NCBI RefSeq assembly: GCF_002742645.2
Contig: NZ_CP033875.1
Location: 2,520,001-2,584,000 of the forward strand
DNA from: Caulobacter sp. FWC26
GTDB lineage: Bacteria; Pseudomonadota; Alphaproteobacteria; Caulobacterales; Caulobacteraceae
Reading direction: 5' to 3'
DNA length: 64,000 nt
Under the pieces are notes generated by a model. The model did no database searches. It worked only from the letters and a program-made list of their open reading frames with translations, and had not been told where the DNA came from. Positions within the stretch are counted from its first letter, which is position 1. Every line of letters starts with the position of its first letter. This document shows positions 1-9,591 of the stretch, piece after piece. The position numbers and the translations under genes were made by a program.

Positions 1-2265
1 GCGCAGTTCGAGACGGCCTATGCGCGATGGTGGGCCGCAGGGCGCATCGACGGCGACGACCGCCTGCGTTTCTTCACCGCGCGCGAAGAGGAAGATCGCA
101 TCGCCGACTTCCGCGCCGTGGACGATCGCGTGGCCGACCTGACGGTTGCCTATATCCGCGCGAAGATCTCGGGCCAGATCCCGGACCGCAACACCGTCGC
201 CAAGACATCCGGCTTTGGCGCGCTGCGCCATCAACTGGGCCTGCAAAAGCCCCGCAAGCCCGTGCGCGCCCTGATGAGCGAGATGGGATCAGACATCACT
301 ACGCTGGCGCCCTGCATGTTGATGAGCCCGCTTTCGGTGGCCCAGTATCTGCCGGCGGATGGCGCGCTGTTTGACCTGGTGATCTTCGACGAGGCCAGCC
401 AGATCACCACCTGGGACGCCATCGGCAGCCTGGCGCGAGGCCGCCAGGTGGTGATCGCTGGCGATCCGCGTCAAATGCCGCCGACCAACTTTTTCCAGCG
501 CGGCGCGGGCGCGCCGGCCGAAGACGAGATCGACGACAGCGTCGAGGAGGATCTGGAAAGCATCCTGGACGAATGTCTCTCGGCGGGTCTGCCCCGTCAC
601 ACCCTGGAGTGGCACTATCGCTCGCGCCACGAAAGCCTCATCGCCTTCTCCAACCATCGCTACTACGAAAGCCGCCTGGTCACCTTCCCGTCGGCAGTGA
701 CCCAGGACACCATGGTCAGCCTGCGGCGGGTCAGCGGGGCCTACGCCAAGGGCAAGTCCCGCACCAACGCCTCCGAAGCCCAGGCGATGGTGGAGGAGGC
801 CGTCCGGCGCCTGCGCGATCCGACCTTCGGCGGTCGCGGCAAATCACTGGCCATCGTAACCCTCAATTCCGAGCAGCAACGGCTGATCGAAGATCTGCTC
901 GACAAGGAGCGCGCCAAATATCCCGCTTTGGAGCGGTTCTTCGGCGATCACTGCCTCGAGCCCGTCGTGGTCAAGAACCTGGAAACCGTCCAGGGCGATG
1001 AGCGCGACCTGATCCTCCTAGGCGTTGGCTATGGGCCCGAGACGCCGGACGCCCCCACCATGAGCATGAACTTTGGCCCGCTGAACCGCTCCGGCGGCTG
1101 GCGGCGGTTGAATGTGGCGGTAACCCGGGCGCGCGAGGAGATGATCCTCTTCGCCTCGTTCGGTCCGGAGATGGTCGACCTCAACCGGACCTCGGCCGAC
1201 GCGGTGCGCGACCTCAAGCATCTCTTGGAATACGCGCAAAAAGGTCCACGGGCCTTGGCCGAGGCGATCCAGGGCTCGGTCGGAGGCTATGAATCGCCGT
1301 TCGAGGAAGCCGTAGCCCGAGGCCTGCGCGAACGGGGCTGGACGGTCATCCCCCAGATCGGCGTCTCGCGTTTCCGGATTGACCTGGGCGTGGTGCATCC
1401 CGACAAGCCCGGCGCGTATCTGGCCGGGGTGGAGTGCGACGGCGCGGCCTATCATAGCGCGGCCACCGCGCGCGATCGCGACAAGGTTCGCGCGGGAATT
1501 CTGAAGGGCCTGGGATGGGAGCTGGAACGCGTCTGGTCGACGGCCTGGTGGCACAATCGCCAACAGGCGCTCGACCTTCTCCACACCGCTTTGACCGGCT
1601 TACTGGAGGCCGACCGGACCCGCGTCACCGAAGACGCTCCGGTCGGTCTGCCAGAACCGGAGACGACGGCCGAAACGCCCTTGGCTCTATCCAGCTCAAC
1701 CGAACGCGTCGCTCAATTCGCGCGCGCCGTGGCCTTCCCGGATTTGAAGGCGACTTCGCCCAGCCAAGACGGCTTCTATCGCGTGGTCGATCTGTCCGAC
1801 GAACCCGACCTCGATCCGGCCGCGTTCCATGAGCCGATTTATACCTCGACGATCGAGCGACTGGCCCGCCGGGTGGTCCAAGACGAAGGACCGTTGCGGA
1901 TGGACGCCGTGGTCAGCCGCATCGCGCGAGCCCACGGGTTCAAGCAATCAGGCCGCCTGATCCGAGAACGGGTGGAATTGGTCGCCAAAGCCCTGTTTCC
2001 AGCTGTCCCGGACCCAGATGGCCTGGTGTTCGTCTGGCCCGACTGGGCCACGGTGGAAACCTGGTCTCGCGCCCGCGTGCCGGCGAGCGAAGCCGATATC
2101 CGCTTCATCGACGACATCCCTCACGCCGAGCTGTCGACCTTGGCGCGACGGGTCTCTGCCGCCGATCCCGTGGTTGAAATTGCCCGTCAGTTCGGAATTC
2201 GGCGAGTGTCGGCCGCAGCGCGAGCCCGCATCGAGGCGGCAGTTGCTTCGAGCGTGGACCCATGA
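1..2265 (+). CDS. SF1 helicase with PD-(D/E)XK and DUF3320 domains (5' partial)
   Basis: The frame is open from base 1, so this is the C-terminal 754 residues of a larger protein; the N-terminal helicase part with Walker A lies outside the window. Visible helicase motifs are a DEASQ Walker B at about residue 130, GDPRQMPP at 154, an ETVQGDERD motif near 328 and NVAVTRARE (motif VI) near 371, all typical of DUF4011/AAA_11-AAA_12 helicases. Residues about 433-517 form a Vsr/MTES_1575-like nuclease fold, with conserved FEE, RIDLGVV and VECDGAAYH. Residues about 615-680 resemble DUF3320. The stop overlaps the next ATG (ATGA), so it is coupled to an SbcD-like and an SbcC-like gene. Family members are large DNA helicase-nucleases often found near defence genes. 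A role in DNA processing or phage defence is inferred. Confidence 0.85.
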   Translation, partial: AQFETAYARWWAAGRIDGDDRLRFFTAREEEDRIADFRAVDDRVADLTVAYIRAKISGQIPDRNTVAKTSGFGALRHQLGLQKPRKPVRALMSEMGSDITTLAPCMLMSPLSVAQYLPADGALFDLVIFDEASQITTWDAIGSLARGRQVVIAGDPRQMPPTNFFQRGAGAPAEDEIDDSVEEDLESILDECLSAGLPRHTLEWHYRSRHESLIAFSNHRYYESRLVTFPSAVTQDTMVSLRRVSGAYAKGKSRTNASEAQAMVEEAVRRLRDPTFGGRGKSLAIVTLNSEQQRLIEDLLDKERAKYPALERFFGDHCLEPVVVKNLETVQGDERDLILLGVGYGPETPDAPTMSMNFGPLNRSGGWRRLNVAVTRAREEMILFASFGPEMVDLNRTSADAVRDLKHLLEYAQKGPRALAEAIQGSVGGYESPFEEAVARGLRERGWTVIPQIGVSRFRIDLGVVHPDKPGAYLAGVECDGAAYHSAATARDRDKVRAGILKGLGWELERVWSTAWWHNRQQALDLLHTALTGLLEADRTRVTEDAPVGLPEPETTAETPLALSSSTERVAQFARAVAFPDLKATSPSQDGFYRVVDLSDEPDLDPAAFHEPIYTSTIERLARRVVQDEGPLRMDAVVSRIARAHGFKQSGRLIRERVELVAKALFPAVPDPDGLVFVWPDWATVETWSRARVPASEADIRFIDDIPHAELSTLARRVSAADPVVEIARQFGIRRVSAAARARIEAAVASSVDP

Positions 2266-3389
2266 TCCGGTTCATCCACACCGCCGACTGGCAGCTGGGC
2301 AAGCCCTTCGGGCGCATGCCGGATGACGTGCGAACCGTCCTGCAAGAGGCCCGTCTCGACGTCATTGACGCCATCTCCAAACTCGCCGCCGACAAGGGCG
2401 CCGATGATGTCTTGGTCGCCGGCGACGTCTTCGACGCACCCGAACCTGGCGAGAGGGTTGTCCGACAAGCCCTCGCCCGGATGCAACGCGCGCAGTGTCG
2501 TTGGTGGCTCTTACCAGGCAATCACGACTACGCCCGTGCCGAGGGGCTATGGGCGAGGTTGTCTCGTGACGCTCCCGCCAATGTCAGAGTCCTGGCCGAA
2601 GCCCTACCCGTCACCCTGAGTGAGCGCGCGGTCATCTTGCCGGCGCCACTGCTCTATCGGCGCACACCCGACGATCCCACGGCTGTTTTTGAAAGTATGA
2701 CCACGCCCGCCGGCGTGCACCGGATCGGCCTGGCGCATGGGCCCATCCAGTCGTTCTCCAGCACCGCGGCGATGAACCTGATCCTTGCAGATCGCGCCCA
2801 GCGTTCGGGTCTGGACTATCTGGCCTTGGGCGACTGGCACGGCTTTACCCAAATCGGCGAGCGCACGGCCTATAGCGGCACGCCGGAGGCCGACGACTTC
2901 GATCGCCCGGTAACCGGCGGAGCGGTGCTGGTGGAGATCGCCGCACCCGGTGCCGTCCCAGCGCTCTCTCATCATCCGTTGGGCCGCTTCACCTGGCGAA
3001 ACGAGGCCTGGCCAATCGATGGGGTTTCAGGGCTGGAAGCCAAGCTGCGCCGCCTGCGCGCGGAAGCTGACCTATCGCGCCTCGTGCTGCGGCTGAAGGT
3101 CTCGGGCATCGTCAGCTTGGCCGATCGGGTCACGATGCGCGAACGGCTGGAGTCGGAGCTCGGCCTGGAGACCCGTTGGCTTGATCTCGACTTGCAGGAT
3201 CTTTTTGCAAAGCCAACGGCAGACGACCTTGGCGATATCGATGCCCACGGCGTCCTGCGAGTCGCCGCCGAACGCTTGCTGGCTATGGCCAAGGGTTCCG
3301 GCCCCGAGGCGCAGCTGGCGGGCGCGGCGCTAGAGCGCCTGTTCGTCGAGAACCTGCGAGCCGCGCGCACCGTTGAGGCCGACGCATGA
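2262..3389 (+). CDS. SbcD/Mre11-like DNA exonuclease subunit
   Basis: 375 residues; the start ATG overlaps the upstream stop by 4 nt. Calcineurin-like metallophosphoesterase motifs are visible: TADWQLGKPF at residues 7-16, GDVFD near 51, GNHDY near 86, LAHGPI near 159 and GDWHGF near 190. The first motif has Gln where classical SbcD/Mre11 has the His of DWH, a variant I believe occurs in YhaO-like relatives. Such proteins pair with an SMC-like ATPase to cut DNA ends; the partner follows immediately, again with an ATGA overlap. The operon with a helicase-nuclease points to accessory DNA repair or defence and not to the housekeeping sbcCD locus, but the function is inferred. Confidence 0.88.
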   Translation: MIRFIHTADWQLGKPFGRMPDDVRTVLQEARLDVIDAISKLAADKGADDVLVAGDVFDAPEPGERVVRQALARMQRAQCRWWLLPGNHDYARAEGLWARLSRDAPANVRVLAEALPVTLSERAVILPAPLLYRRTPDDPTAVFESMTTPAGVHRIGLAHGPIQSFSSTAAMNLILADRAQRSGLDYLALGDWHGFTQIGERTAYSGTPEADDFDRPVTGGAVLVEIAAPGAVPALSHHPLGRFTWRNEAWPIDGVSGLEAKLRRLRAEADLSRLVLRLKVSGIVSLADRVTMRERLESELGLETRWLDLDLQDLFAKPTADDLGDIDAHGVLRVAAERLLAMAKGSGPEAQLAGAALERLFVENLRAARTVEADA

Positions 3390-6055
3390 GGATCCGCAGC
3401 CTGGCCCTGGAAAACTTCCGCCGCTTTCGTGCTCCAGTGCGCATCGAGGGTTTGAGCGATGGCCTCAATCTCATCAGCGAGCCCAACGAGACCGGCAAGT
3501 CGACCATCCTTGAGGCAATGCGCGCGGCGCTGTTCGAGCGGCATGGATCTGCCGGGGCGTTCATAAAGTCGCTCCGCCCCTGGGGCGATGAGACCGCACC
3601 GACCGTCGAGCTCTGCTTCGAACTGGAAGAGTCGGCTTGGACCGTGTCCAAGCGCTTCCTGCAAAAACCCCAGGTCACGCTGACCGGCCCGGGCGGCCAG
3701 ATCTTCACCAGCGACGCGGCCGAGGAGAAGCTCCAGGCCTTGCTGGGGTTCGAACGATCGAGCAATCGCGGCGCTGACGACGAGAGCCGAGGGGTCCTGG
3801 GCCTGCTGTGGGTCGAGCAGGGCAAGGCCCTGTCTCTGGACGCCCCTGGCCGCATCGCTCGGGAAACAATCCAGTCGGTTCTCGCAGGCGAAGTCGGCGC
3901 CGTCACTGGTGGCAAGCGCGCGGTCACCGTCACCGCTGCGGTCGAGACGGCGCTAGCAGACTTTCGCACCGCCAAGGCGGGCCAAGCGACAGGGAAGTTG
4001 CTTGCGGCTCAGCAGCAGTTGAGCCTGGCGCAGGCCCGACGAGCCGAGGCCAACGCGGCCATGGACCATTTCGGCGGCGTACTCGATCGTCTCGCTGCGG
4101 CGCGCGCTGAGCTCGATCGCACCGAAAGGTTCGCCGAAGACCCGCAGCAAACCGAAGAGGTCAAGGCCTGGACGCGTGACCTTGAGATCGCCCGGGCGGC
4201 TGAAGGCCGGCGCCGGGAAGCCCAAGCGCGCTTGGGCGAGGCTCAGAGCCGTCGCCAACAGGTGGAAGACCGCGCCCAGAGTCGGGAGAATCTCAAAGCC
4301 GAGTTGGCGGCGGCGACGCGCAATAGCGCTGAGGCCGAAGCGTCATTGGCGCAATTTGAGCCCCTCCTCGCCGCTGCCCTCAAGGCCGAAGACGACAGGG
4401 CGGGCGATCTGAAAGTGGCCAGAGCCGAGCTGGAGGGAGCCGAGCGCGTCGCCGCCGAAGCGGTGACAGCTGAGCGCGCGATTTCGCGAACCAGGCATCT
4501 GGCGGCCGCCTTCGCGCGCCTGGACGCCGCGGAGCATTTGTCGCTGGAGATCGGAGCGCTGAACCAAAACATCGCCCGCGCACCAGTAACCGATCCCATC
4601 CTGGAGTCTCTGCTCGCGCTGCAGGCCAAAGTCTCCCAGACGCAAACTGCGCTTGAGGCGGGGGCGCCAACCCTTGAGGTGAAGCTCGAGCCCGGCGGCG
4701 TCGGCAAGGCGCGCCTCAACGGGAAGACGGCAGTCGATGGACGTCATCTCATCGTCGAACCCGCAGTTTTGGAGATCGCCCAAACCGGCACCTTCACGCT
4801 CGTGCCGGCTTCCGCGTTGGCCGCGCAGGCGGATCATCGCCGTGCGGTCGAGGATCTCACCGAGGCCTTGGCCAGGATCGAGTTACCCAGTCTGGACGCT
4901 GCGCGCGCCGCGGCCGAGACACGTCGCGGCCTGGTCGAGCGCCTCAACACGCTTGAAATTCGGCTGGAAACCTACTGCATGGCGGACGAGGCCCTGAACT
5001 TGGCGGCGGGACTGGAGGTATTGCGGGGTGCCCTCAGCGGCGCTGAGCGCCCGCCCACCCCTGTGGGTCCCAGCGTCGACCTCCAAGCCGAGACCGAAAA
5101 GGCTGAACAGGCTGTCTTGCGAGCTAGAATGGCCGAGCGCGCGGCGGCCGAGGCGCGGGACACGGCCGGTGAAGCGCTGAAGCGTTGCGAGCTTCAAGGC
5201 CAAGCCCTGAGCGCGACGAGCCGGGGCCTGAAATCACGCCTTGAGCAGCTCTACTCGACCCTCGACGCCCTGAACGCTGCCCAGTCCGACGACGCGCTCG
5301 ACATCGAGCTTCGCGACGCACGCCAGGCCGAAGCGCGCTGTTCGGCCGAGTTCGGAGACGCGCAAGCCGCGGCGCTGGCCTTCAACATCGAAGATTTGGA
5401 GCGCAAACTTGCCAACGCCGAAACCCGCCGCCGAAACCTCGAGGCCGAGCGTGTTCGCTTGGCCGGTGAGATCGGCGGTCTCAGTGAGGCGGCACGGTCG
5501 GAGGGCGAGCGGGGGCCGGCCGCTGAACTTGATGCCGCCCGAGAAGCGGAAGACGGCGCCGCGAACCACCTTGCATTGATCACCCAGCAGGCCGACGTCC
5601 TCAGCCTTTTGAAAACCGTCCTCGCTGAGGCCAGTCGGGAGGCCACGCACCAGTATCTCGGCCCGGTCACGCAGCGGGTAACACCCTATATTGACCGCCT
5701 GCTCCCTGGCGCGACTTTGGAGATGTCGGACGCTATGGCCGCTGGATCGGTCAGCCGTCTAGGCCGCCTGGAGCCCGCTGAGGATCTCAGCCGCGGGACC
5801 CAGGAGCAGTTGGCGGTATTAACGCGGATCGCCTTCGCCGACCTACTTCTCGAAAAGGGCCGTCCGGTCTCTCTCGTACTCGACGACGCGCTGGTCTATT
5901 CCGACGATGGGCGACTGGAAACCATGACCGATATCCTGAGCGAAGTGGCTGAACGCATGCAGGTGATCATCCTCACCTGCCGCAAGCGCGCCTTCATGCA
6001 TTTGGAAGCGAACCGCGTATCATTGATCGAGGTCGATTTGTCAGCGCGGCGCTGA
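3386..6055 (+). CDS. SbcC/YhaN-like SMC-type ATPase
   Basis: 889 residues. The N-terminal ATPase half has a Walker A-like SEPNETGKST near residues 31-40 and the LGLLWVEQGKAL segment characteristic of YhaN-like proteins. The middle (about 200-750) is rich in Ala, Glu, Arg and Leu heptads, as expected for long coiled coils around a hinge. The C-terminal half carries the ABC signature LSRGTQEQLAVL and Walker B SLVLDDALVYSDD. It is expected to form a DNA-end-processing complex with the preceding SbcD-like nuclease. The start overlaps that gene's stop (ATGA). It ends the three-gene operon; the next ORF starts 184 nt downstream. Confidence 0.88.
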   Translation: MRIRSLALENFRRFRAPVRIEGLSDGLNLISEPNETGKSTILEAMRAALFERHGSAGAFIKSLRPWGDETAPTVELCFELEESAWTVSKRFLQKPQVTLTGPGGQIFTSDAAEEKLQALLGFERSSNRGADDESRGVLGLLWVEQGKALSLDAPGRIARETIQSVLAGEVGAVTGGKRAVTVTAAVETALADFRTAKAGQATGKLLAAQQQLSLAQARRAEANAAMDHFGGVLDRLAAARAELDRTERFAEDPQQTEEVKAWTRDLEIARAAEGRRREAQARLGEAQSRRQQVEDRAQSRENLKAELAAATRNSAEAEASLAQFEPLLAAALKAEDDRAGDLKVARAELEGAERVAAEAVTAERAISRTRHLAAAFARLDAAEHLSLEIGALNQNIARAPVTDPILESLLALQAKVSQTQTALEAGAPTLEVKLEPGGVGKARLNGKTAVDGRHLIVEPAVLEIAQTGTFTLVPASALAAQADHRRAVEDLTEALARIELPSLDAARAAAETRRGLVERLNTLEIRLETYCMADEALNLAAGLEVLRGALSGAERPPTPVGPSVDLQAETEKAEQAVLRARMAERAAAEARDTAGEALKRCELQGQALSATSRGLKSRLEQLYSTLDALNAAQSDDALDIELRDARQAEARCSAEFGDAQAAALAFNIEDLERKLANAETRRRNLEAERVRLAGEIGGLSEAARSEGERGPAAELDAAREAEDGAANHLALITQQADVLSLLKTVLAEASREATHQYLGPVTQRVTPYIDRLLPGATLEMSDAMAAGSVSRLGRLEPAEDLSRGTQEQLAVLTRIAFADLLLEKGRPVSLVLDDALVYSDDGRLETMTDILSEVAERMQVIILTCRKRAFMHLEANRVSLIEVDLSARR

Positions 6056-6239
6056 GATCGAAAAGTTTAGGCGAGCGAGGATGGAGGAGACACACCACCT
6101 CCCTCCCAGCGAAGCCTATGTTCCGAGCAACCGACTGCTGATGGAGGCCTCTTGACGGCCTTTCTTCGGCGATCGGTGATTGGAAAGTGGTTTGGATCGC
6201 TCAATCGCGAATATCAGGTTTGCGAAAAGAGGATGGACC
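6056..6239. other. Spacer between the two left-end operons
   Basis: About 180 nt without a convincing gene. A purine-rich stretch just after the SbcC-like stop contains GGATGGAGGAGACA but no good ORF follows it. A TTG-started extension of the next gene (from 6180) is possible but less likely than the GTG at 6240. No clear terminator hairpin was seen; the promoter of the Cap4/HerA-like pair presumably lies here. Confidence 0.4.
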
Positions 6240-7430
6240 GTGGCGAGGACTGCCGAATATTCAATCAAGGGCTATCTATACCAGTTCCTCCGCTATCTGT
6301 CGGAGATCCTGGCGGCGGGGCCGGGCACCAAGGTCACGATCGAGGGCGCGATCGAAGATATCGATGTCGCAGCGCCAGGGTTCACGACCGCGGTACAATG
6401 CAAATATCACGAGGCGGTCGATACATTCTCGCTGAGCAAGATCTACAAGCCGGTGCTGCTGATGCTCGAGCATTTTTCGCACAACAGCAGCACAACGCCA
6501 GAGATCTATTATAGGCTCTTCTGTCATTTCCCCGACCAGGGCGGCGCGCGTCGGCTCAGCAAGAACGAGCTCAACTCGGTGCTCGCCACCAAATCCGACG
6601 CGTTGCAGAAGATCATCAAACGCATCGCGCCCGGCGTCGATCATGACCTCTTCCTGACGCGTTTCACGATCGAATTTGGCCAGACCAGCGACGACTTGCA
6701 GAAGTCGGTGCTCGCAACCCTCGGAACCAAAGGTTTCTCAGCGGAGGATGTCGACGCGATCATCTTCCCAAATGCGATCCAGCGGATCGTCGATACCGCC
6801 ACCCAATCCGCGCTTCCCGACCGGACGGTCGATCCCGCCACGTTCCTTGAAGCGCTGCGCGATGTCCGCCGCGTGACCTTCACCCGCTGGACCCGGGCGC
6901 TTGCGTCGCGCGCGCAGATCGCCAAGCGGCTCCGCGGAGACCTTGCCCCGTCGCTCGCTCACAATATCCGCCGCCGAACCTTCGTCATCGACCCGGCCAT
7001 GATCGAGAAGTTCGACGATACGATCGTCGGTTTCATGAAGGCATTTGCCGACCGCTACTGCTGCAAATATCTCCATGAATATCCGCCGCTATTCCTGATC
7101 ACGGGTGATTACGATGTGGATGCCCTGGCGACCCGGCTCCACGACGCTGGCCTCACCGCCGCGACTGGGATGGTTGGAAACGCGTTTCGTGCCAACGCTC
7201 TGTTCAAGAAGCCGATGCGCCGCAAAACGCCGCTCGCGATCGAGTTTCGTCTTGGCCTTGCGCGCCGGTCAGTCGTCACCGAAGAGCCGCCCGAACGACC
7301 CGACGAGCTGTTCCTTGTGAACGTCGCCGACGATGCGTGGGCGAAAAAAGACGTCACCGTCCACCGCTTCGAGATCGAACGCCTGTCCGATCTCGAATAC
7401 GTGCTCAAGCTGAGGAATGTATATGATTGA
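6240..7430 (+). CDS. Cap4/DUF4297-like dsDNA nuclease, partner of HerA
   Basis: 396 residues from a GTG start, chosen because AAGAGGA lies 6 nt upstream; a TTG at 6180 would add 20 residues. The N-terminus matches the Cap4/DUF4297 endonuclease pattern: GYLYQFLRYL, then VTIEGAIEDIDV and AVQCKYHE. Together these give the E...D...QxK residues of a PD-(D/E)XK site within the first 65 residues. The remaining 330 residues are not recognised and may bind the partner. The 3' end overlaps the HerA-like gene. Known DUF4297-HerA pairs are two-gene antiphage systems in which a HerA hexamer assembles with the nuclease; this pair has that logic. The family assignment is by motif only. Confidence 0.68.
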   Translation: MARTAEYSIKGYLYQFLRYLSEILAAGPGTKVTIEGAIEDIDVAAPGFTTAVQCKYHEAVDTFSLSKIYKPVLLMLEHFSHNSSTTPEIYYRLFCHFPDQGGARRLSKNELNSVLATKSDALQKIIKRIAPGVDHDLFLTRFTIEFGQTSDDLQKSVLATLGTKGFSAEDVDAIIFPNAIQRIVDTATQSALPDRTVDPATFLEALRDVRRVTFTRWTRALASRAQIAKRLRGDLAPSLAHNIRRRTFVIDPAMIEKFDDTIVGFMKAFADRYCCKYLHEYPPLFLITGDYDVDALATRLHDAGLTAATGMVGNAFRANALFKKPMRRKTPLAIEFRLGLARRSVVTEEPPERPDELFLVNVADDAWAKKDVTVHRFEIERLSDLEYVLKLRNVYD

Positions 7431-9255
7431 TCTTGGTGATCCGATCGGCTGCGTCACTGATAGCTCGCCTTCGCTGGTGCGGATCGAAGTCAGCAACGCC
7501 GAGGCTTTCGACAGGCACAAGGCGAAGCTCGGCGTTGGGCAATATCTGCTTATCGCGTCGGGCAACGATCTCTATCTGCTTGCGACCATCACGGCGGTCC
7601 GTGCCTCACACATCGATCGCGCGAGACCCGACAGCGGTGACGCTGGCACCGGCGAGGCGGACTCGGTCTCATTCCGCTTCCAAATCGACACCCAGCCGAT
7701 CGGCACGCTCTCAGAGGACACCGACTTCACGCGCGGCACGCCCGCGCTCCCAGTGCCCACTGAATACGCCTATGTCACCCCACCCGAGGTGCTAAGCGCT
7801 ATCTTCTCGAAGCAGATCAAGTCGCCCTTCTTGCTCGGGACGTTGAGCGTCGCGCCCGACGTCAAGTTCGAGGTCGATGGCGACCGCTTTTTCAGCAAGC
7901 ATGTCGCGGTAGTGGGCTCAACCGGTTCGGGCAAGTCCTGCGCGGTCGCCAAGATCCTGCAGACCGTGGTTGGCATCGAGGTTAAGACTAATGCCAACAA
8001 GGCCACGCAGAAGAACGCGCACATCGTGATTTTCGATATTCACGCCGAATATGCGGCGGCCTTTCGGCTGGCCGAGACCGAAAATTTCACGCTCAACCTG
8101 CTCGACGTCGATACGTTGAAACTACCCTATTGGCTGATGAACGCCCAAGAACTCGAGGAAATGTTCATCGAGAGCCACGAGATCAATTCGCACAACCAGG
8201 TCTCGCAGTTCCGCCATGCTGTCGTGCGCAACAAGTGCCGACACAATACGGGCCTCGACAACATCTCATTCGACACGCCGGTCTATTTCTCGATCGACGA
8301 AGTGGTGACCTATCTTGAGAATATGAATGTCGAAGTGATCGGAAAGCTCAGCGGCGAGGGGAAGCCCAAGCTCGCCGACGAGACCTTGGTCGCGGATCGG
8401 GACAGCTGCTATTTCGACAAGCTGCAATCGTTCGTGGTTGCGTCGACCGCCGCCGCGACCAAGGCGAGTAATGGGCCCTTTCACGGCGAGTTCGATCGGC
8501 TGATTCTTCGCCTGCGCACCCGGCTCGCTGATCCGCGCCTGCGATTCCTCTTTTATCCGGTGAAAGACGGCGGGATACCGCTCGAGACCGGTGACTTCGC
8601 CGATGTCGTCCGGCAGTTCATCGGGTATCTCACCAGATCCAATGTCTCGATCGTCGACCTGAGTGGCATTCCGTTCGAGGTGCTGAGCATCGTCATCAGC
8701 CTGATCTCGCGGATGATCTTCGACTTCGGCTTCCATTATTCGAAAACTCGCCACGTTGGCGGCAATGTCAGCGACGTGCCTATCATGGTGGTGTGCGAGG
8801 AAGCACACAATTACGTGCCCCGGTCTGGTGGCGCGCAATATGATGCCTCGCGCAAGTCGATCGAACGGATCGCCAAGGAAGGGCGCAAATATGGCGTGAC
8901 GTTGATGGTCGTGAGCCAGCGCCCGTCCGAGGTCTCTGAGACCATCTTCTCGCAATGCTCGAATTTCATCTCCCTCAGGCTCACCAACGCGGTCGACCAG
9001 AGTTACATCAAGTCGCTGCTTCCCGATCTGTCCGCCGGGATTGGCGACCTGCTTCCCAACCTCGGTCAGGGCGAATTCCTCACCGTGGGCGACGCGCCGC
9101 TGATGCCGACCGTTGGCCGTTTCGCGCTCCCAGTGCCGGAGCCGCATTCGCGCAGCGTCAATTATCTCCAAGAATGGAAAGCCGACTGGCGCGAGGTCAA
9201 TTTCGATGACGTGATTGAGCGCTGGCGCGGCAAGGTAGTCGCCGCAACCGCTTGA
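7423..9255 (+). CDS. HerA-type hexameric ATPase/translocase
   Basis: About 610 residues. An ATG at 7417 is also possible, but TGAGGA at 7411-7416 spaces better to 7423. It overlaps the nuclease gene by 8 nt. Motifs: Walker A VVGSTGSGKSCAV near residue 165, IFDIHAEY near 203 (the DxHxE signature of HerA/DUF87 proteins), Walker B VVCEEAHNYVP near 455, followed by SERP-like ISRL segments (RLTNAVDQSYIKSLLPD). The N-terminal ~140 residues resemble a HAS-barrel. HerA normally works with NurA in DNA end resection; here it is paired with a Cap4-like nuclease, as in antiphage DUF4297-HerA systems. The defence role is inferred. Confidence 0.85.
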   Translation: MIDLGDPIGCVTDSSPSLVRIEVSNAEAFDRHKAKLGVGQYLLIASGNDLYLLATITAVRASHIDRARPDSGDAGTGEADSVSFRFQIDTQPIGTLSEDTDFTRGTPALPVPTEYAYVTPPEVLSAIFSKQIKSPFLLGTLSVAPDVKFEVDGDRFFSKHVAVVGSTGSGKSCAVAKILQTVVGIEVKTNANKATQKNAHIVIFDIHAEYAAAFRLAETENFTLNLLDVDTLKLPYWLMNAQELEEMFIESHEINSHNQVSQFRHAVVRNKCRHNTGLDNISFDTPVYFSIDEVVTYLENMNVEVIGKLSGEGKPKLADETLVADRDSCYFDKLQSFVVASTAAATKASNGPFHGEFDRLILRLRTRLADPRLRFLFYPVKDGGIPLETGDFADVVRQFIGYLTRSNVSIVDLSGIPFEVLSIVISLISRMIFDFGFHYSKTRHVGGNVSDVPIMVVCEEAHNYVPRSGGAQYDASRKSIERIAKEGRKYGVTLMVVSQRPSEVSETIFSQCSNFISLRLTNAVDQSYIKSLLPDLSAGIGDLLPNLGQGEFLTVGDAPLMPTVGRFALPVPEPHSRSVNYLQEWKADWREVNFDDVIERWRGKVVAATA

Positions 9256-9591
9256 GACCCAAGGCGAGTAGCCCGTTCCGTTACCCGCCTCTGATCAGCC
9301 GGGGTCCGGTCCGGTTACCGGCCCGAACTTAGCGGCTTCCGATAAGTGGCCCTTTCGAAGCGCGCTATGAGTCAGGTCTACCCGTTTCCAGGACCGACCT
9401 CGCCAGCGCGTCGCCCGCTGCCAGGAAGCCGACCTTCCCAACTTCTCCGATGAGTCAAAACAGGACTTGGCTTGCTGCCTGGTACGCATCCGGTGAGAAC
9501 CGCGGTGGCCTAGGTCCGATTAGCGGACGTCATCAAGTTCCGGGCGGGGTGGGAAGCGGTCATCCGGGCTTAAAGAGCCATGTTGGCTAGG
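9256..9591. other. Gene-free spacer between convergent HerA and receptor genes
   Basis: About 335 nt between two convergent stops. I see no ORF with coding character, tRNA or array. A short palindrome, CCGGTTACCGG at 9311-9321, is the only obvious symmetry and has no T-tract. Base composition is slightly more even than in the neighbouring receptor gene. Confidence 0.4.

Noticed and set aside
9311..9321. CCGGTTACCGG palindrome as a terminator
   Set aside because: Only 5-bp arms, no loop and no T-tract; expected by chance in GC-rich DNA.
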